Positions 23,158 to 31,860 of a stretch of 34,739 bases of DNA are shown in pieces. This stretch comes from Bacteroidota bacterium. Lineage in GTDB: Bacteria > Bacteroidota > Bacteroidia > Chitinophagales > Chitinophagaceae. The DNA lies in NCBI GenBank assembly GCA_023409975.1, contig JAEYQO010000042.1, positions 1-34,739 on the forward strand. Reading direction: 5' to 3'. The translations under genes were made by a program, and so were the position numbers. The notes under the pieces were generated by a model. It did no database searches. It had not been told where the DNA came from and saw only the letters and a program-made list of their open reading frames with translations. Position 1 is the first letter of the stretch; each line of letters opens with the position of its first letter.

Positions 23158-25098
23158 TTATCGTGCTATAACCAGGCGCTCTTTATACCTTGTTCCTCCC
23201 GGAGCATGGTAAAGGATGATATAGCTGCCGTTTGCGAGTTGGCTGATATCCAGCTTCCCGCTGGTTTGTGTCCACTCCTGTTGCATCTGTATCCTGCCAG
23301 TTACGTCTATCACCGAAATCTGCCCGTTAACGTTTTGTAGTCCCTCTATCCGGATTGTTACTTCCCCGTCTGCCGGATTAGGGTAAAGGTTCATTGCTAC
23401 TGATTCCCCTCCGGAAATATTTTCCACTGCAGTTGGCCAGTCTGTGCTGAAGTACTGGCTGAAGCCACAACCAAAATCACCAGCATAATAGGCCCTCAGC
23501 GGCAGCGGTATCAGACTGGTCGTCCGCCTGACCGAAATAGAAGCGATTCCCACGGAGTTCTTATTCCACCACCAATTCATGCCATCGCAACCCCCGTCAT
23601 GAACCACCAGTTGATAAGGAGCTGGCCCCAGATGAACTGTGTCTATATAGGTTGTCTGGGGCTGGTTGTTGATGCGCTCTGCAACTACGCTTCCGTTCAT
23701 GTCCAGTATCTGCCAGCTATTTTCACTTACTCCCGCTACAGTCCCCAGGTTGGTCACCAGCCTGATGATTAGCGTAGTGGGCCATTTCGGGGCAGGTGCG
23801 TAAACAGAATGGAGCTGGTCATTTGTAGCATCGTCGTCAGTCTGTCCGTTCACTTCAAGAAGGCTCACTTCGAACAGGCTGGTATCTGTTACATCGCTTA
23901 GCGGCCAGTATTCAGGCAGCGTAATCTCTGTTTCAGCTCTGGCAGCAAGCTGGCCATTCCAGGTATAAACATCCTTTGCGTAGCCGGGCGTTCCATACTG
24001 GATTTTGAGGCTGCTGACAGGCGTGCTGCCCGAGTTTCTGACCCGGATTACCGGATTCCCAACCCTTACGTTTTCACGGAAATGCCCTTCAAATGTTGTT
24101 GGGGCAATTATATCCTGAATGGAGGCATCCAGTGTCTTATTCATGGCTCCATAGTACACCACGGTGCCTTCGATGATATAGGAAGCTTTGCTTCCGGAAC
24201 TGTTCGGTACTGAGGTGTAAGAGGGGAAGGTGGCATTTACGGTGAAATTGCTGCCGCTGGTGATCCCTGTCAGTTCGTGGCTGAACGGGTAGATCAGATC
24301 ACCGGGGCACCAGCCTGCGCGGTCGAAGACCCATGTGCCGTTCTGGGGATAGTAGTCATTGAAACCACAGTCATCTCTCCAGAAGTTTTGTTGCGTAAGG
24401 AGATTGTTGTTAAGGTTGATGGTATAGGTATTCGGACAGAACTCCGCGCAACCCTGAGCATCTCCACCATGTCCCGTAACGGTAAACTTAAGCTCGGCGG
24501 TCCCGGTATTGGCCGGGGCCGTCAAAGCCACATTGTCCAGTGCTGTATTAATGGGTGTCGACCCATGTCCGTAATCATAACTGCCTTTCCAGATGGGCGC
24601 CAGTCCTATCACATCACGCTCAGGTGTTCCTTCAACAAAAGCAAATTTTACATCGGCGGTAAATCCTCCTGAGTAACCGGAATAGTGTACCCGGACGGTT
24701 GCACTGTTTTGCAATAATGACACAAAGTCTGTTACATCAAAAACGTAAACGCCCTTCCAGTTTGGTCCCATCCTGGAACTGTTGGCGTAGGGAGTGATCA
24801 GCCGGCCCAGCTCCACTGTATCACCTCCCTGGGTCAGCAGTTTTGTCTGCACGGTATAGTCCCAGTCCGCACAATACTGCGGGTTTCCCGGACAGCTATA
24901 TTTACCCAGCGTAAATACCATGTAGATATTCCGGTAGCTGGTTCCGGGTTGAGGGAAATTGACGGTGGTGTCAAAATCGCCATACCAGTCAAGCCAGGTG
25001 CCGGCGTGCGACTGCACCCAGGTTGTGTCACCAGGTGCGGCCTTTGTTGGAAGGGAAAAAAGCAGGATCCCTGCTACAGCAAGTAAAATCTTATTCAT
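23158..25098 (-). CDS. PNGase F-like secreted protein with T9SS sorting domain
   Basis: A 646-residue exported protein. Residues 1-20 are a signal peptide (LPTKA|AP). The next 300 residues resemble peptide-N-glycosidase F: YSCPGNPQYCADWDYTVQTKL, a GHGGDAQGCAEFCPNTYTI stretch, WRDDCGFNDYYPQ and GTWVFDRAGWCPGD, with paired cysteines and acidic residues as in the N- and C-terminal PNGase F domains. The middle region is strand-rich and less clear. From about residue 570 it has a T9SS type A sorting domain (NLYPNPADGEVTIRIEGL, ending KERLVIAR). A role in cleaving N-linked glycans from glycoproteins is suggested, but the catalytic residues were not aligned. It is monocistronic. Confidence 0.8.
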   Translation of the reverse strand: MNKILLAVAGILLFSLPTKAAPGDTTWVQSHAGTWLDWYGDFDTTVNFPQPGTSYRNIYMVFTLGKYSCPGNPQYCADWDYTVQTKLLTQGGDTVELGRLITPYANSSRMGPNWKGVYVFDVTDFVSLLQNSATVRVHYSGYSGGFTADVKFAFVEGTPERDVIGLAPIWKGSYDYGHGSTPINTALDNVALTAPANTGTAELKFTVTGHGGDAQGCAEFCPNTYTINLNNNLLTQQNFWRDDCGFNDYYPQNGTWVFDRAGWCPGDLIYPFSHELTGITSGSNFTVNATFPSYTSVPNSSGSKASYIIEGTVVYYGAMNKTLDASIQDIIAPTTFEGHFRENVRVGNPVIRVRNSGSTPVSSLKIQYGTPGYAKDVYTWNGQLAARAETEITLPEYWPLSDVTDTSLFEVSLLEVNGQTDDDATNDQLHSVYAPAPKWPTTLIIRLVTNLGTVAGVSENSWQILDMNGSVVAERINNQPQTTYIDTVHLGPAPYQLVVHDGGCDGMNWWWNKNSVGIASISVRRTTSLIPLPLRAYYAGDFGCGFSQYFSTDWPTAVENISGGESVAMNLYPNPADGEVTIRIEGLQNVNGQISVIDVTGRIQMQQEWTQTSGKLDISQLANGSYIILYHAPGGTRYKERLVIAR

Positions 25099-25259
25099 TC
25101 AAAGTCTGGTTAAATGTGAAACGCGATAAAGTTAAACATTTTGTATCCGATCTGGCCGGGACAGGCACCTTTCCCGGGGATCAGGCGATATACTGTTAAA
25201 ATCTATCATGTTTATCGGTATTCCGGACGCCGTTCTTCCTTCTGTAGCTCAATATCAAC

Positions 25260-25267
25260 TACCTTTG
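25260..25267 (+). promoter_or_regulatory. -7 box TACCTTTG for der
   Basis: A full TAnnTTTG match 37 bases before the der start, so the leader is about 30 bases. The leader holds a perfect 7-bp hairpin (TCCAGAA / TTCTGGA, 25273-25279 with 25285-25291) ending 13 bases before the ATG. Confidence 0.5.
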
Positions 25268-25304
25268 CACGCTCCAGAAAAATGTTCTGGAATAAACTTA
25301 AGTC

Positions 25305-26630
25305 ATGTCCGGATTTACCGTAGCCATAGTAGGTCGTCCCAATGTTGGAAAATCGACCTTGTTTAACCGCCTGCTGGAGCAGAGAAAAGCCATCGTCGAG
25401 GATACACCCGGTGTCACCCGCGACCGGCAGTATGGGGTGGCGGAGTGGAATGGTAAAACTTTCAACGTGATAGACACTGGTGGTTTCGTTGTAGGGTCTG
25501 ATGATGTTTTTGAAAGGGAGATCCGCAAACAGGTTGAAATCGCAGTCGATGAAGCAAGTCTTATACTTTTCATTGTTGACACCACTACAGGAATTACCAA
25601 CCAGGATGAGGATATGGCCGATATCCTTCGCAGATCACCAAAACCCGTACTGCTTGTAGTCAATAAAGTCGATAATTCTCAGAGAGCCCTCGATGCCACT
25701 GAGTTTTATTCACTTGGTTTTGAGAACACGTTTTTCCTGTCCTCCATCTCCGGAAGCGGAACAGGAGAGCTGCTGGACGAACTGGCCAGCCATATCCCGG
25801 AAGAACCGGCATCAGAAGAGCAGGAGTTATCTGAAGGCGATCAGATCGCAAGGTTTGCGATTATCGGTCAGCCCAACGCTGGTAAGTCTACGCTTTTAAA
25901 TGCTCTTGTCGGTCAGGAAAGAACGATTGTCTCAGATGTGCCAGGCACGACAAGAGACACAATCCATACACACTACAAACAGTTCGGAAAGGAGTTTATC
26001 CTGATTGATACTGCAGGGCTAAGGAAGAAGAAGAATGTTCATGAAGACATTGAATTCTATTCTGTGATCAGGGCTATCAGGGCTATGGATGAAGCAGATG
26101 TATGCTTTATCGTCATAGATGCTGAAAAAGGTGTTACCATGCAGGATGTGAGCATTTTCAGCCTCGCTTCCCGAAAGGGTAAGGGTGTGGTCATCCTCGT
26201 CAATAAATGGGATACTGTTGAAAAGGAAACCAACACCGCCCGCGATTATGAGCGGGAGATCAAGCAAAGAATTGCTCCTTTCACGGACGTTCCGGTAATC
26301 TTTATATCCGCGCTGGAAAAGAAAAGGATCTTCCAGGCTATGGAAAAAGGGCTGGAAGTTTATGAGAGCCGCAAGCAGAAGATCAGTACTTCTAAGTTGA
26401 ATGATGTGTTGTTACCGGAGATCGAACGGTATCCGCCGCCGATGACCCGGGGGCATAGCGTAAAGATCAAGTTCATCACGCAGCTTCCTGTGGTCGTTCC
26501 CTCCTTCGCTTTCTTTGCCAATTATCCGGACGCCATCAAAACTCCCTATAGAAACTTTCTGGAAAACAAGGTAAGGGAACACTTCAATTTCAATGGTGTG
26601 CCAGTCAGAATCTTCTTCCGGAAAAAATAA
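25305..26630 (+). CDS. der: Ribosome biogenesis GTPase Der (EngA)
   Basis: A 441-residue protein with two tandem GTPase domains: first G1 GRPNVGKST, G3 DTGG, G4 NKVD; second G1 GQPNAGKST, G3 DTAG, G4 NKWD. The C-terminal KH-like domain (RYPPPMTRGHSVKIKFITQLP, PYRNFLENKVREHFNFNGVPVRIFFRKK) completes the normal architecture and length. Der is needed for maturation of the 50S ribosomal subunit. It is followed 27 bases later by rimO, so the two likely form an operon. Confidence 0.97.
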   Translation: MSGFTVAIVGRPNVGKSTLFNRLLEQRKAIVEDTPGVTRDRQYGVAEWNGKTFNVIDTGGFVVGSDDVFEREIRKQVEIAVDEASLILFIVDTTTGITNQDEDMADILRRSPKPVLLVVNKVDNSQRALDATEFYSLGFENTFFLSSISGSGTGELLDELASHIPEEPASEEQELSEGDQIARFAIIGQPNAGKSTLLNALVGQERTIVSDVPGTTRDTIHTHYKQFGKEFILIDTAGLRKKKNVHEDIEFYSVIRAIRAMDEADVCFIVIDAEKGVTMQDVSIFSLASRKGKGVVILVNKWDTVEKETNTARDYEREIKQRIAPFTDVPVIFISALEKKRIFQAMEKGLEVYESRKQKISTSKLNDVLLPEIERYPPPMTRGHSVKIKFITQLPVVVPSFAFFANYPDAIKTPYRNFLENKVREHFNFNGVPVRIFFRKK

Positions 26631-26657
26631 TTCAGCAGCGAGTAAATCTCAGTATTT

Positions 26658-27971
26658 GTGAAGACGAAATCAATCAAAAAGGACAAGGTTAATATCATCA
26701 CACTGGGCTGTTCCAAGAACATGGTGGATAGCGAGGTGTTGAGCGGTCAGTTGAATGCCAATGGTATCAGAGTGTCGCATGAAAGCGAAAAGCTGGATCA
26801 CAATATTGTTGTGGTAAATACCTGTGGATTCATCGATAAGGCGAAAGAGGAAAGCATTAATACCATACTGGAGCAGGTCTCTCTCAAGCAGGACGGTCGG
26901 CTCGACAAGGTTTATGTAACGGGCTGCCTCAGTGAGAGATACCGCAAAGACCTTGCTTCTGAAATTCCCGAAGTAGATGCCTGGTTCGGAACAATGGAGC
27001 TTCAGCTAATGCTGCAGAAGTTCAGGGCGGATTATAAGCAGGAGCTGGTAGGGGAGCGGATGCTTGCCACTCCTGGTCATTACGCCTACCTAAAGATTTC
27101 CGAGGGCTGCAATCGTACCTGTTCTTTCTGTGCCATTCCTTTAATGCGTGGCGGACATGTTTCCAGGACGATCGAAGATGTGGTCGCGGAAGCGAAGCGC
27201 CTCGTGGCAAAGGGTGTGAAAGAGATCATGCTGATCGCGCAGGAACTAACCTATTACGGTCTCGATATTTTCAAGAAACGCGCCCTTGCAGAACTCCTGA
27301 AACACCTCTCTGATGTACCGGGTCTGCACTGGATCCGGCTACACTATGCTTACCCTTCGAAATTTCCACTGGATATCCTCGACGTTATGCGGGAGCGCGA
27401 TAATATCTGTAACTACCTCGACATGCCTCTGCAGCATATATCCGACCGGATGCTCAAAGCCATGAAGCGTCAGATGGATAAACAGGAGATTTACGACCTG
27501 TTAGCCGCTATCCGGGAAAGGGTGCCGGGAATATGCATCAGAAGCACTTTGATCGCTGGGTTTCCGGGAGAAACGCAGGATGATGTCGAAGAGCTGAAAT
27601 CCTTCCTGGAAGATGTCCGTCTGGATAGAGTAGGCATCTTCACATACTCTCACGAGGAGAATACATCCGCTTATGATCTGACAGACGATGTTCCCGCTGA
27701 TGTTAAGGAAGCCCGGGCGCAGTCTGTAATGGAAGTACAACAGGAAATCTCCTATGAAAAGAACCAGGAGAAATTGGGTAAGGAGTTCAGGGTGATGGTT
27801 GATAAGATGGAAGCAGGTAGGTATCTGGCTCGTACAGAATTCGATAGTGTGGAAGTGGATAACGAGGTGATCATCCACAGTTCTGAAGCATTGCCCATTG
27901 GGGAGTTCACAAATGTTCGGATCACAAAAGCTTACGACTACGATCTGGAGGCAGAAGTGGTTACTGATTAA
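26658..27971 (+). CDS. rimO: Ribosomal protein S12 methylthiotransferase RimO
   Basis: A 437-residue radical-SAM enzyme that adds a methylthio group to the conserved aspartate of ribosomal protein S12. The N-terminal UPF0004 domain has GCSKNMVDSE, NTCGFIDKAKEES and VTGCLSERY cysteines for the auxiliary cluster. The radical-SAM motif is CNRTCSFC, followed by the rest of the barrel. A TRAM domain ends the protein. The start is a GTG at 26658, 27 bases after der. Its stop overlaps the stop of the converging thioredoxin gene. Confidence 0.95.
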   Translation: MKTKSIKKDKVNIITLGCSKNMVDSEVLSGQLNANGIRVSHESEKLDHNIVVVNTCGFIDKAKEESINTILEQVSLKQDGRLDKVYVTGCLSERYRKDLASEIPEVDAWFGTMELQLMLQKFRADYKQELVGERMLATPGHYAYLKISEGCNRTCSFCAIPLMRGGHVSRTIEDVVAEAKRLVAKGVKEIMLIAQELTYYGLDIFKKRALAELLKHLSDVPGLHWIRLHYAYPSKFPLDILDVMRERDNICNYLDMPLQHISDRMLKAMKRQMDKQEIYDLLAAIRERVPGICIRSTLIAGFPGETQDDVEELKSFLEDVRLDRVGIFTYSHEENTSAYDLTDDVPADVKEARAQSVMEVQQEISYEKNQEKLGKEFRVMVDKMEAGRYLARTEFDSVEVDNEVIIHSSEALPIGEFTNVRITKAYDYDLEAEVVTD

Positions 27972-28267
27972 GCGGCCGCCTGCTCGATAACCTGTTGCAG
28001 TTGTTTGGCTGAAATTATCCCGGAGGCCCTCCATTTGAGGTCTCCATTCCTGAAGATCATCAGTGTGGGAACACCTTGTATTTTAAGTGCCTCAGCCGCT
28101 TCGGGATTTTTATCTACATCTATTTTGATAATGGTGACCTTATCGCCCATGGCAGTCTTTACCTGTTCCAGAATGGGGTTCATCATTTTACACGGACCGC
28201 ACCAGGTCGCATAAAAATCGACGAGGACAGGCTTCTCAGAACTAATGATTTGATTAAAAGTTGCCAT
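27968..28267 (-). CDS. trxA: Thioredoxin
   Basis: A 99-residue thioredoxin with the active site WCGPC (C23, C26) in VDFYATWCGPCKMMNP and the cis-proline region QGVPTLMIF. It is a cytosolic disulfide reductant. The ATG at 28267 gives a normal MATFNQIISS start; a longer frame from 28333 would add 22 polar residues. Its stop overlaps the rimO stop on the other strand by the palindromic TTAA. A thioredoxin-reductase-like gene lies 285 bases upstream on the same strand, with a hairpin in between, so they may be functionally but not strictly operonically linked. Confidence 0.93.
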   Translation of the reverse strand: MATFNQIISSEKPVLVDFYATWCGPCKMMNPILEQVKTAMGDKVTIIKIDVDKNPEAAEALKIQGVPTLMIFRNGDLKWRASGIISAKQLQQVIEQAAA

Positions 28268-28477
28268 AACAGTATAGCTTGTATCTGATACATCAAAATA
28301 TTGTTCCATCAGTTCTGAAGGGAGATCTGGCACGGGATTTTATTATACAATGGAAAGAATCGGATAAAGCCTCGTGTGTTATGAATTTGTGAGGATGGAG
28401 GCTTTGGGATTGATGGATTTGGATAGGTGATGCAAGATAAATTGAAGAGTTGGTGAAGTTGGAACATCCGATAATGA

Positions 28478-28513
28478 CCGTCTCTCTGTATAACGGAGAG
28501 ACGGTTTTTTTTT
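28478..28513 (+). terminator. Orphan plus-strand terminator
   Basis: A perfect 9-bp stem CCGTCTCTC / GAGAGACGG with a 9-base loop is followed by nine T on the plus strand. The nearest plus-strand gene ends 500 bases earlier (rimO), and a minus-strand gene lies between. The minus-strand reading has no U run. Confidence 0.75.
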
Positions 28514-28552
28514 AGCATCGGTCCGGCAGCTCACACCGTCCTGTACCATACT

Positions 28553-29464
28553 TTACTGATTCTGGTCTTCCTTCAGAAGGTCGTTATGTATAGCCACTCC
28601 CGCCTTTACACCTTCAGCCGCAGCTACGATCACAAAATGCATGTCGAATGAGGCGTCTCCTGCTGCATATACACCTTCCACGCTGGTTTGTTGTTTCCTG
28701 TTAGTAACCGCCGGACCTTTTCCAGAGCATTTACAGCCAAGTTGCAGTAGCAAATCATTATTGACGCTGAATCCGTGATGGGTGAACAGCGAATTGCAGG
28801 GAATCGTTATGCCGCCATCCAATTCCACAGAAAACAGTTTTTTCCCGTCATGTTGCAGCCGTTGAATCTTTTTTGTGATCACATCGACTCCTCTGCGTTC
28901 CAATTCTCTTCGTTGTGAAAGCTTCAGGTAATACGCTCCGTCAGTGAACAGGAACACTTTTTCGGAAAGATGCCTCAGTGCCAATGCCATGCCATACCCG
29001 TTGTACTTCCGGGCATACAGTCCTACAATGGTATCCTTACACTCATATCCATCGCAAAAGGGGCAATGAAAGACACTATTACCCCAGAGTTCCCGCATAC
29101 CCGGTATGTCGGGGACGTGATCCGTAACACCGGTAGCGATCAACAGTCGCCTGCAACGATACTGATCTACTTCTGTTCCGAGACGAAATCCGTCTTCCTC
29201 CTTTGTAGCCAGGACGACTTTCTCTTTATGTATCGCAATGGGGTAGTTATTAAGTTCCGCAGCAGCCAACTCCAGAAAATCAGGAGGTAGGATACCATCA
29301 CGTGTCAGATAATTATGTAGTCCGTGAGAGCGCAGATTTCTCTGCTTACCCTCATCGATGATTAAAACGGATCTGCGGCTCCGGGCCAGCACCGTAGCGG
29401 CACTGAGCCCGGCTGGTCCGCCACCTACAACTATAATGTCCCAGATTTTTTGATTGTCGGGCAT
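28553..29464 (-). CDS. Thioredoxin reductase-like FAD/NAD(P)H oxidoreductase
   Basis: A 303-residue flavoprotein. The FAD-binding GGGPAG is at 14-19, and C134/C137 in VFHCPFCDGYE are in the redox-active CxxC position of the low-molecular-weight thioredoxin reductases. The C-terminal SVEGVYAAGDAS is the usual FAD-contact motif. The length is normal. Divergence from classic TrxB is seen in the N-terminal DEGKQRNLRSHGLHNYLTRDG stretch, as in the TrxB-like and bacillithiol-type group, so the partner could be a thioredoxin other than TrxA. The trxA gene lies 285 bases downstream on the same strand. Confidence 0.85.
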   Translation of the reverse strand: MPDNQKIWDIIVVGGGPAGLSAATVLARSRRSVLIIDEGKQRNLRSHGLHNYLTRDGILPPDFLELAAAELNNYPIAIHKEKVVLATKEEDGFRLGTEVDQYRCRRLLIATGVTDHVPDIPGMRELWGNSVFHCPFCDGYECKDTIVGLYARKYNGYGMALALRHLSEKVFLFTDGAYYLKLSQRRELERRGVDVITKKIQRLQHDGKKLFSVELDGGITIPCNSLFTHHGFSVNNDLLLQLGCKCSGKGPAVTNRKQQTSVEGVYAAGDASFDMHFVIVAAAEGVKAGVAIHNDLLKEDQNQ

Positions 29465-29994
29465 GGTGAAAGGAATACGCCCATTTTCATAAATACCATA
29501 CCCTTATGCCATTATACCTCAGGGGTGGTTTCCAGAACCGCTACGCGCTTTCTGATGTTCCGGACCGGTGCCGGGTTCTTGATTCGGGTAGTTTTAATTT
29601 CCGGTTGTGGTGGCTTGAGCTGGAAAGTGTCATTATGATGGGCTTTGTGTGTGGGTTTCAGCCAACCGAATGGATAGCTGCAGAAAAGGTACATTTTCAA
29701 GACAAAGCCGGTTACAAATATGCTGATTCGGGAAATCATTGATGGATTAGCCTGTTAGAAAGACGCCAGATAAAATTGATGAGCATCAGCGAGAAAGCAT
29801 TATTTGCTGATGCGGTTAACATCTGTTTGACAATCGATTAACGAGTCGTTTAAATTTATCCGGGGTACACTGCTCCGCCTTTTTTGTCATTTATTCGTCA
29901 TGGGGAAGTCAAAACGATGACATATGTTAGTTTTCTTCGCCGAAACAAAGTAGATTTATAATCAATTTAACAGTCATTGCTCAAACCAAAACGT
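29465..29994. other. 530-bp intergenic region with array C and doubtful small frames
   Basis: Two overlapping open frames occupy 29506-29742 on opposite strands: a plus frame of 78 codons and a minus frame (29512-29739) of 75 codons ending in a proline- and arginine-rich tail (PPQPEIKTTRIKNPAPV). Both have plausible codons and neither has a recognised family. The minus frame has a weak hydrophobic start. At 29816-29853 lies phased repeat array C. The rest looks like a promoter region of the T9SS gene at 29995. Confidence 0.4.
29816..29853. repeat. 11-bp phased repeat array C
   Basis: TTAAC 29816, TTGAC 29827, TTAAC 29838 and TTTAA 29849 start every 11 bp. From GGTTAAC to CGTTTA it matches array A at 29 of 39 positions. 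It lies about 140 bases upstream of the T9SS gene at 29995. Confidence 0.55.
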
Positions 29995-31332
29995 ATGAAA
30001 CGAGCCTACGCCATAGCCGCTTTACTGGTGATGATGGCCCTGCAAAGTCAGGCGAAAGTCACCAGTACCAGTGTTCCAAGCCTGTTTCCGCAGTTCGGAC
30101 CAGGAAGCTCTATGTTGCACCCGGGCTTTTACCAGTCAAGATTGATCGGCCAGAGCTACGGCACTTTTACCAATGCGGTGCTGGAACCATTTGACTCGAT
30201 TACTTACTCCTATTCTTTCGGGCGAGGTGGTGAGCTTTCAAGAGAAGAACTTGACGATCATTATGTGAACTTTGAAGAGAGCATCACCTATCGTTTCAAC
30301 CCCGTGTCCCAAACCTATGTCAGAAGACATCAGCGTGTGCAAACCTATAACCAGTTTGGAAAAGTAGCCTACTATACCTGCAGAAACTGGCGCCCTGTCA
30401 CCTCCTCATGGGATGATTCAGCAAGGTTTGTATATTCTTACAATACGGACAATACCCTGCTGCTGTCCACAGTTTTTCAGATCATGATGAATGTGGGTTG
30501 GATGGATCATGTACCCTATGATAATGTTTATGATCCCGTCACCGGAAAGTTGATGGAGATGAACTCCCTGGTGTTCCAGATGAAGTTTGTGTACGATATC
30601 AATGGTAATCTGATTGAGCGGAAGGAGCGTACAAGATCTCTGACAACTCCCTGGAAAGACACGGAAAAGCATTTGTTTACCTACGATACCAATGACAGGG
30701 TTATTACCTATATCGTCCAGATAAATGATGGTGGCTGGAAAAACACAGAGAAGACCGAATATACTTACAATGGTTCACTGATGGCCACAGCAGTAAAATC
30801 TGAATGGGAAGCAGGTGCCTGGAGCCTGAAAGGTAAGCACGAATACACTTACGATAGTAACAATAACAAGATTTCTGATACCTGGTTGACCTGGGATGCT
30901 GGCACAAGTAGCTGGAACAACACCTCGCGACTTGAATGGACTTATAATGGTTTTGACCAACCACTGACGCATTTTTCCCGCACCTGGGACGAAGTTGGTT
31001 CCAACTGGGTATTTGCTGATGGTGACTTCCTCAAAAGGTTTCATTACCAATCGTACAACCCCAATTCTGTCGCTACTGTGAAAGAAGCTGTGTCTGTCAG
31101 TTCCTGGCCTCAGCCTGCCACCGATCAGTTGAATTTCAATCTTACTGACAGGAATCTGTCTGATGGAACAGTACTGCTGTCCGATCTTCAGGGTAGGGTA
31201 GTGAAAACGCAGCCGCTGCAATCAGGCACACAACAGACAATCAATGTGACAGATATTCCTTCCGGTTACTATGTGCTCAATATTCTTGCAGGAACAGAAC
31301 GCTACACAACAAGAGTATTGATAGCGCATTAA
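29995..31332 (+). CDS. Repeat-bearing secreted protein with T9SS sorting domain
   Basis: A 445-residue exported protein with a signal peptide (AIAALLVMMALQSQA). Its body is built from some seven degenerate repeats of about 30 residues, each with a Trp at the start and a YTYN or YSYN-like core (FVYSYNTDNTLLLS, LFTYDTNDRVITY, TEYTYNGSLMATAV, HEYTYDSNNNKISD, LEWTYNGFDQPLTH). These resemble YD/RHS-like strand repeats. From about residue 369 it ends in a T9SS type A sorting domain (SSWPQPATDQLNFNL, ending TTRVLIAH). It should be at the cell surface or secreted; partner or ligand is unknown. Array C lies upstream and a strong terminator follows. Confidence 0.82.
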   Translation: MKRAYAIAALLVMMALQSQAKVTSTSVPSLFPQFGPGSSMLHPGFYQSRLIGQSYGTFTNAVLEPFDSITYSYSFGRGGELSREELDDHYVNFEESITYRFNPVSQTYVRRHQRVQTYNQFGKVAYYTCRNWRPVTSSWDDSARFVYSYNTDNTLLLSTVFQIMMNVGWMDHVPYDNVYDPVTGKLMEMNSLVFQMKFVYDINGNLIERKERTRSLTTPWKDTEKHLFTYDTNDRVITYIVQINDGGWKNTEKTEYTYNGSLMATAVKSEWEAGAWSLKGKHEYTYDSNNNKISDTWLTWDAGTSSWNNTSRLEWTYNGFDQPLTHFSRTWDEVGSNWVFADGDFLKRFHYQSYNPNSVATVKEAVSVSSWPQPATDQLNFNLTDRNLSDGTVLLSDLQGRVVKTQPLQSGTQQTINVTDIPSGYYVLNILAGTERYTTRVLIAH

Positions 31333-31356
31333 CATAGCTACTGTAGTTGATTATGG

Positions 31357-31384
31357 GCTGTCCCGGTTGGGGCAGCTTTTTTTT
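31357..31384 (+). terminator. Rho-independent terminator
   Basis: A stem GCTGTCCC / GGGGCAGC (one G-U) with a 4-base loop is followed by eight T; it ends the repeat-bearing T9SS gene. Confidence 0.85.
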
Positions 31385-31425
31385 GGTACGTATTTTATAG
31401 GATTCGGGAAATCCGATTGCTCACT

Positions 31426-31575
31426 ATGAAACAGTCCATTTTTTCAGAGATTTTACTGGAAATATTATCCGTGTCTGGCCTGATAGCCATGGTGGTGTTT
31501 CTGATCTACGGCATGTTGCGCGGTTACCTTATGGAGAAGGAAGTGCGGCTCCGCAACCGTCGTAAATACTCCTGA
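31426..31575 (+). CDS. Very small single-pass membrane protein
   Basis: A 49-residue frame from ATG at 31426. It has a polar start, one hydrophobic helix (LIAMVVFLIYGML) and a basic tail (KEVRLRNRRKYS) that would face the cytoplasm. The positive-inside pattern and the length suggest a genuine small membrane protein. It follows the terminator of the T9SS gene, so it needs its own promoter. It converges with the gene at 31584. No family is recognised. Confidence 0.5.
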   Translation: MKQSIFSEILLEILSVSGLIAMVVFLIYGMLRGYLMEKEVRLRNRRKYS

Positions 31576-31583
31576 CAGAGCTA

Positions 31584-31796
31584 TCAGTGCTGTTTGCCTA
31601 TCATCTTGTCAACTGCGAGCCAGAGACTACTGAGCGCCATATAGGTCTTTAGTAATATTCCTCCTGCCAGTGCTGATACACCAAGAATCATTTTCAGTCT
31701 GAGCTCCTGGCTCATACGCTTCAACTGCTGTGAAGCTCCGGAAAGATCCAGTGGTTTGATAATCGGTTTTGATACTATGGTGCCGACTTGTTTCAT
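31584..31796 (-). CDS. Small protein with one membrane segment
   Basis: A 70-residue protein: a polar first half (SGASQQLKRMSQELRLK) and a hydrophobic helix (MILGVSALAGGILLKTYMALSSLWLAV). The ATG at 31796 is preferred; a GTG at 31847 lies upstream, but a promoter-like CACCTTTG (one mismatch to TAnnTTTG) at 31832-31839 falls inside that longer frame. It is separated from the lipoprotein operon by the terminator at 31861-31889. Function unknown. Confidence 0.55.
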   Translation of the reverse strand: MKQVGTIVSKPIIKPLDLSGASQQLKRMSQELRLKMILGVSALAGGILLKTYMALSSLWLAVDKMIGKQH

Positions 31797-31860
31797 CACC
31801 CTGTTTTTGATTTGTAGCTGAATAGCCAGTACAAAGGTGATAGACACCAGTAGTCCTGTG

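Noticed and set aside
28267..28553. Single operon for the thioredoxin reductase-like gene and trxA
   Set aside because: The gap is 285 bases and contains a hairpin; a shared transcript is possible but not supported.
31584..31847. Longer start (GTG) for the small minus-strand membrane protein
   Set aside because: The extension passes through a promoter-like box; the ATG at 31796 gives a more plausible protein.
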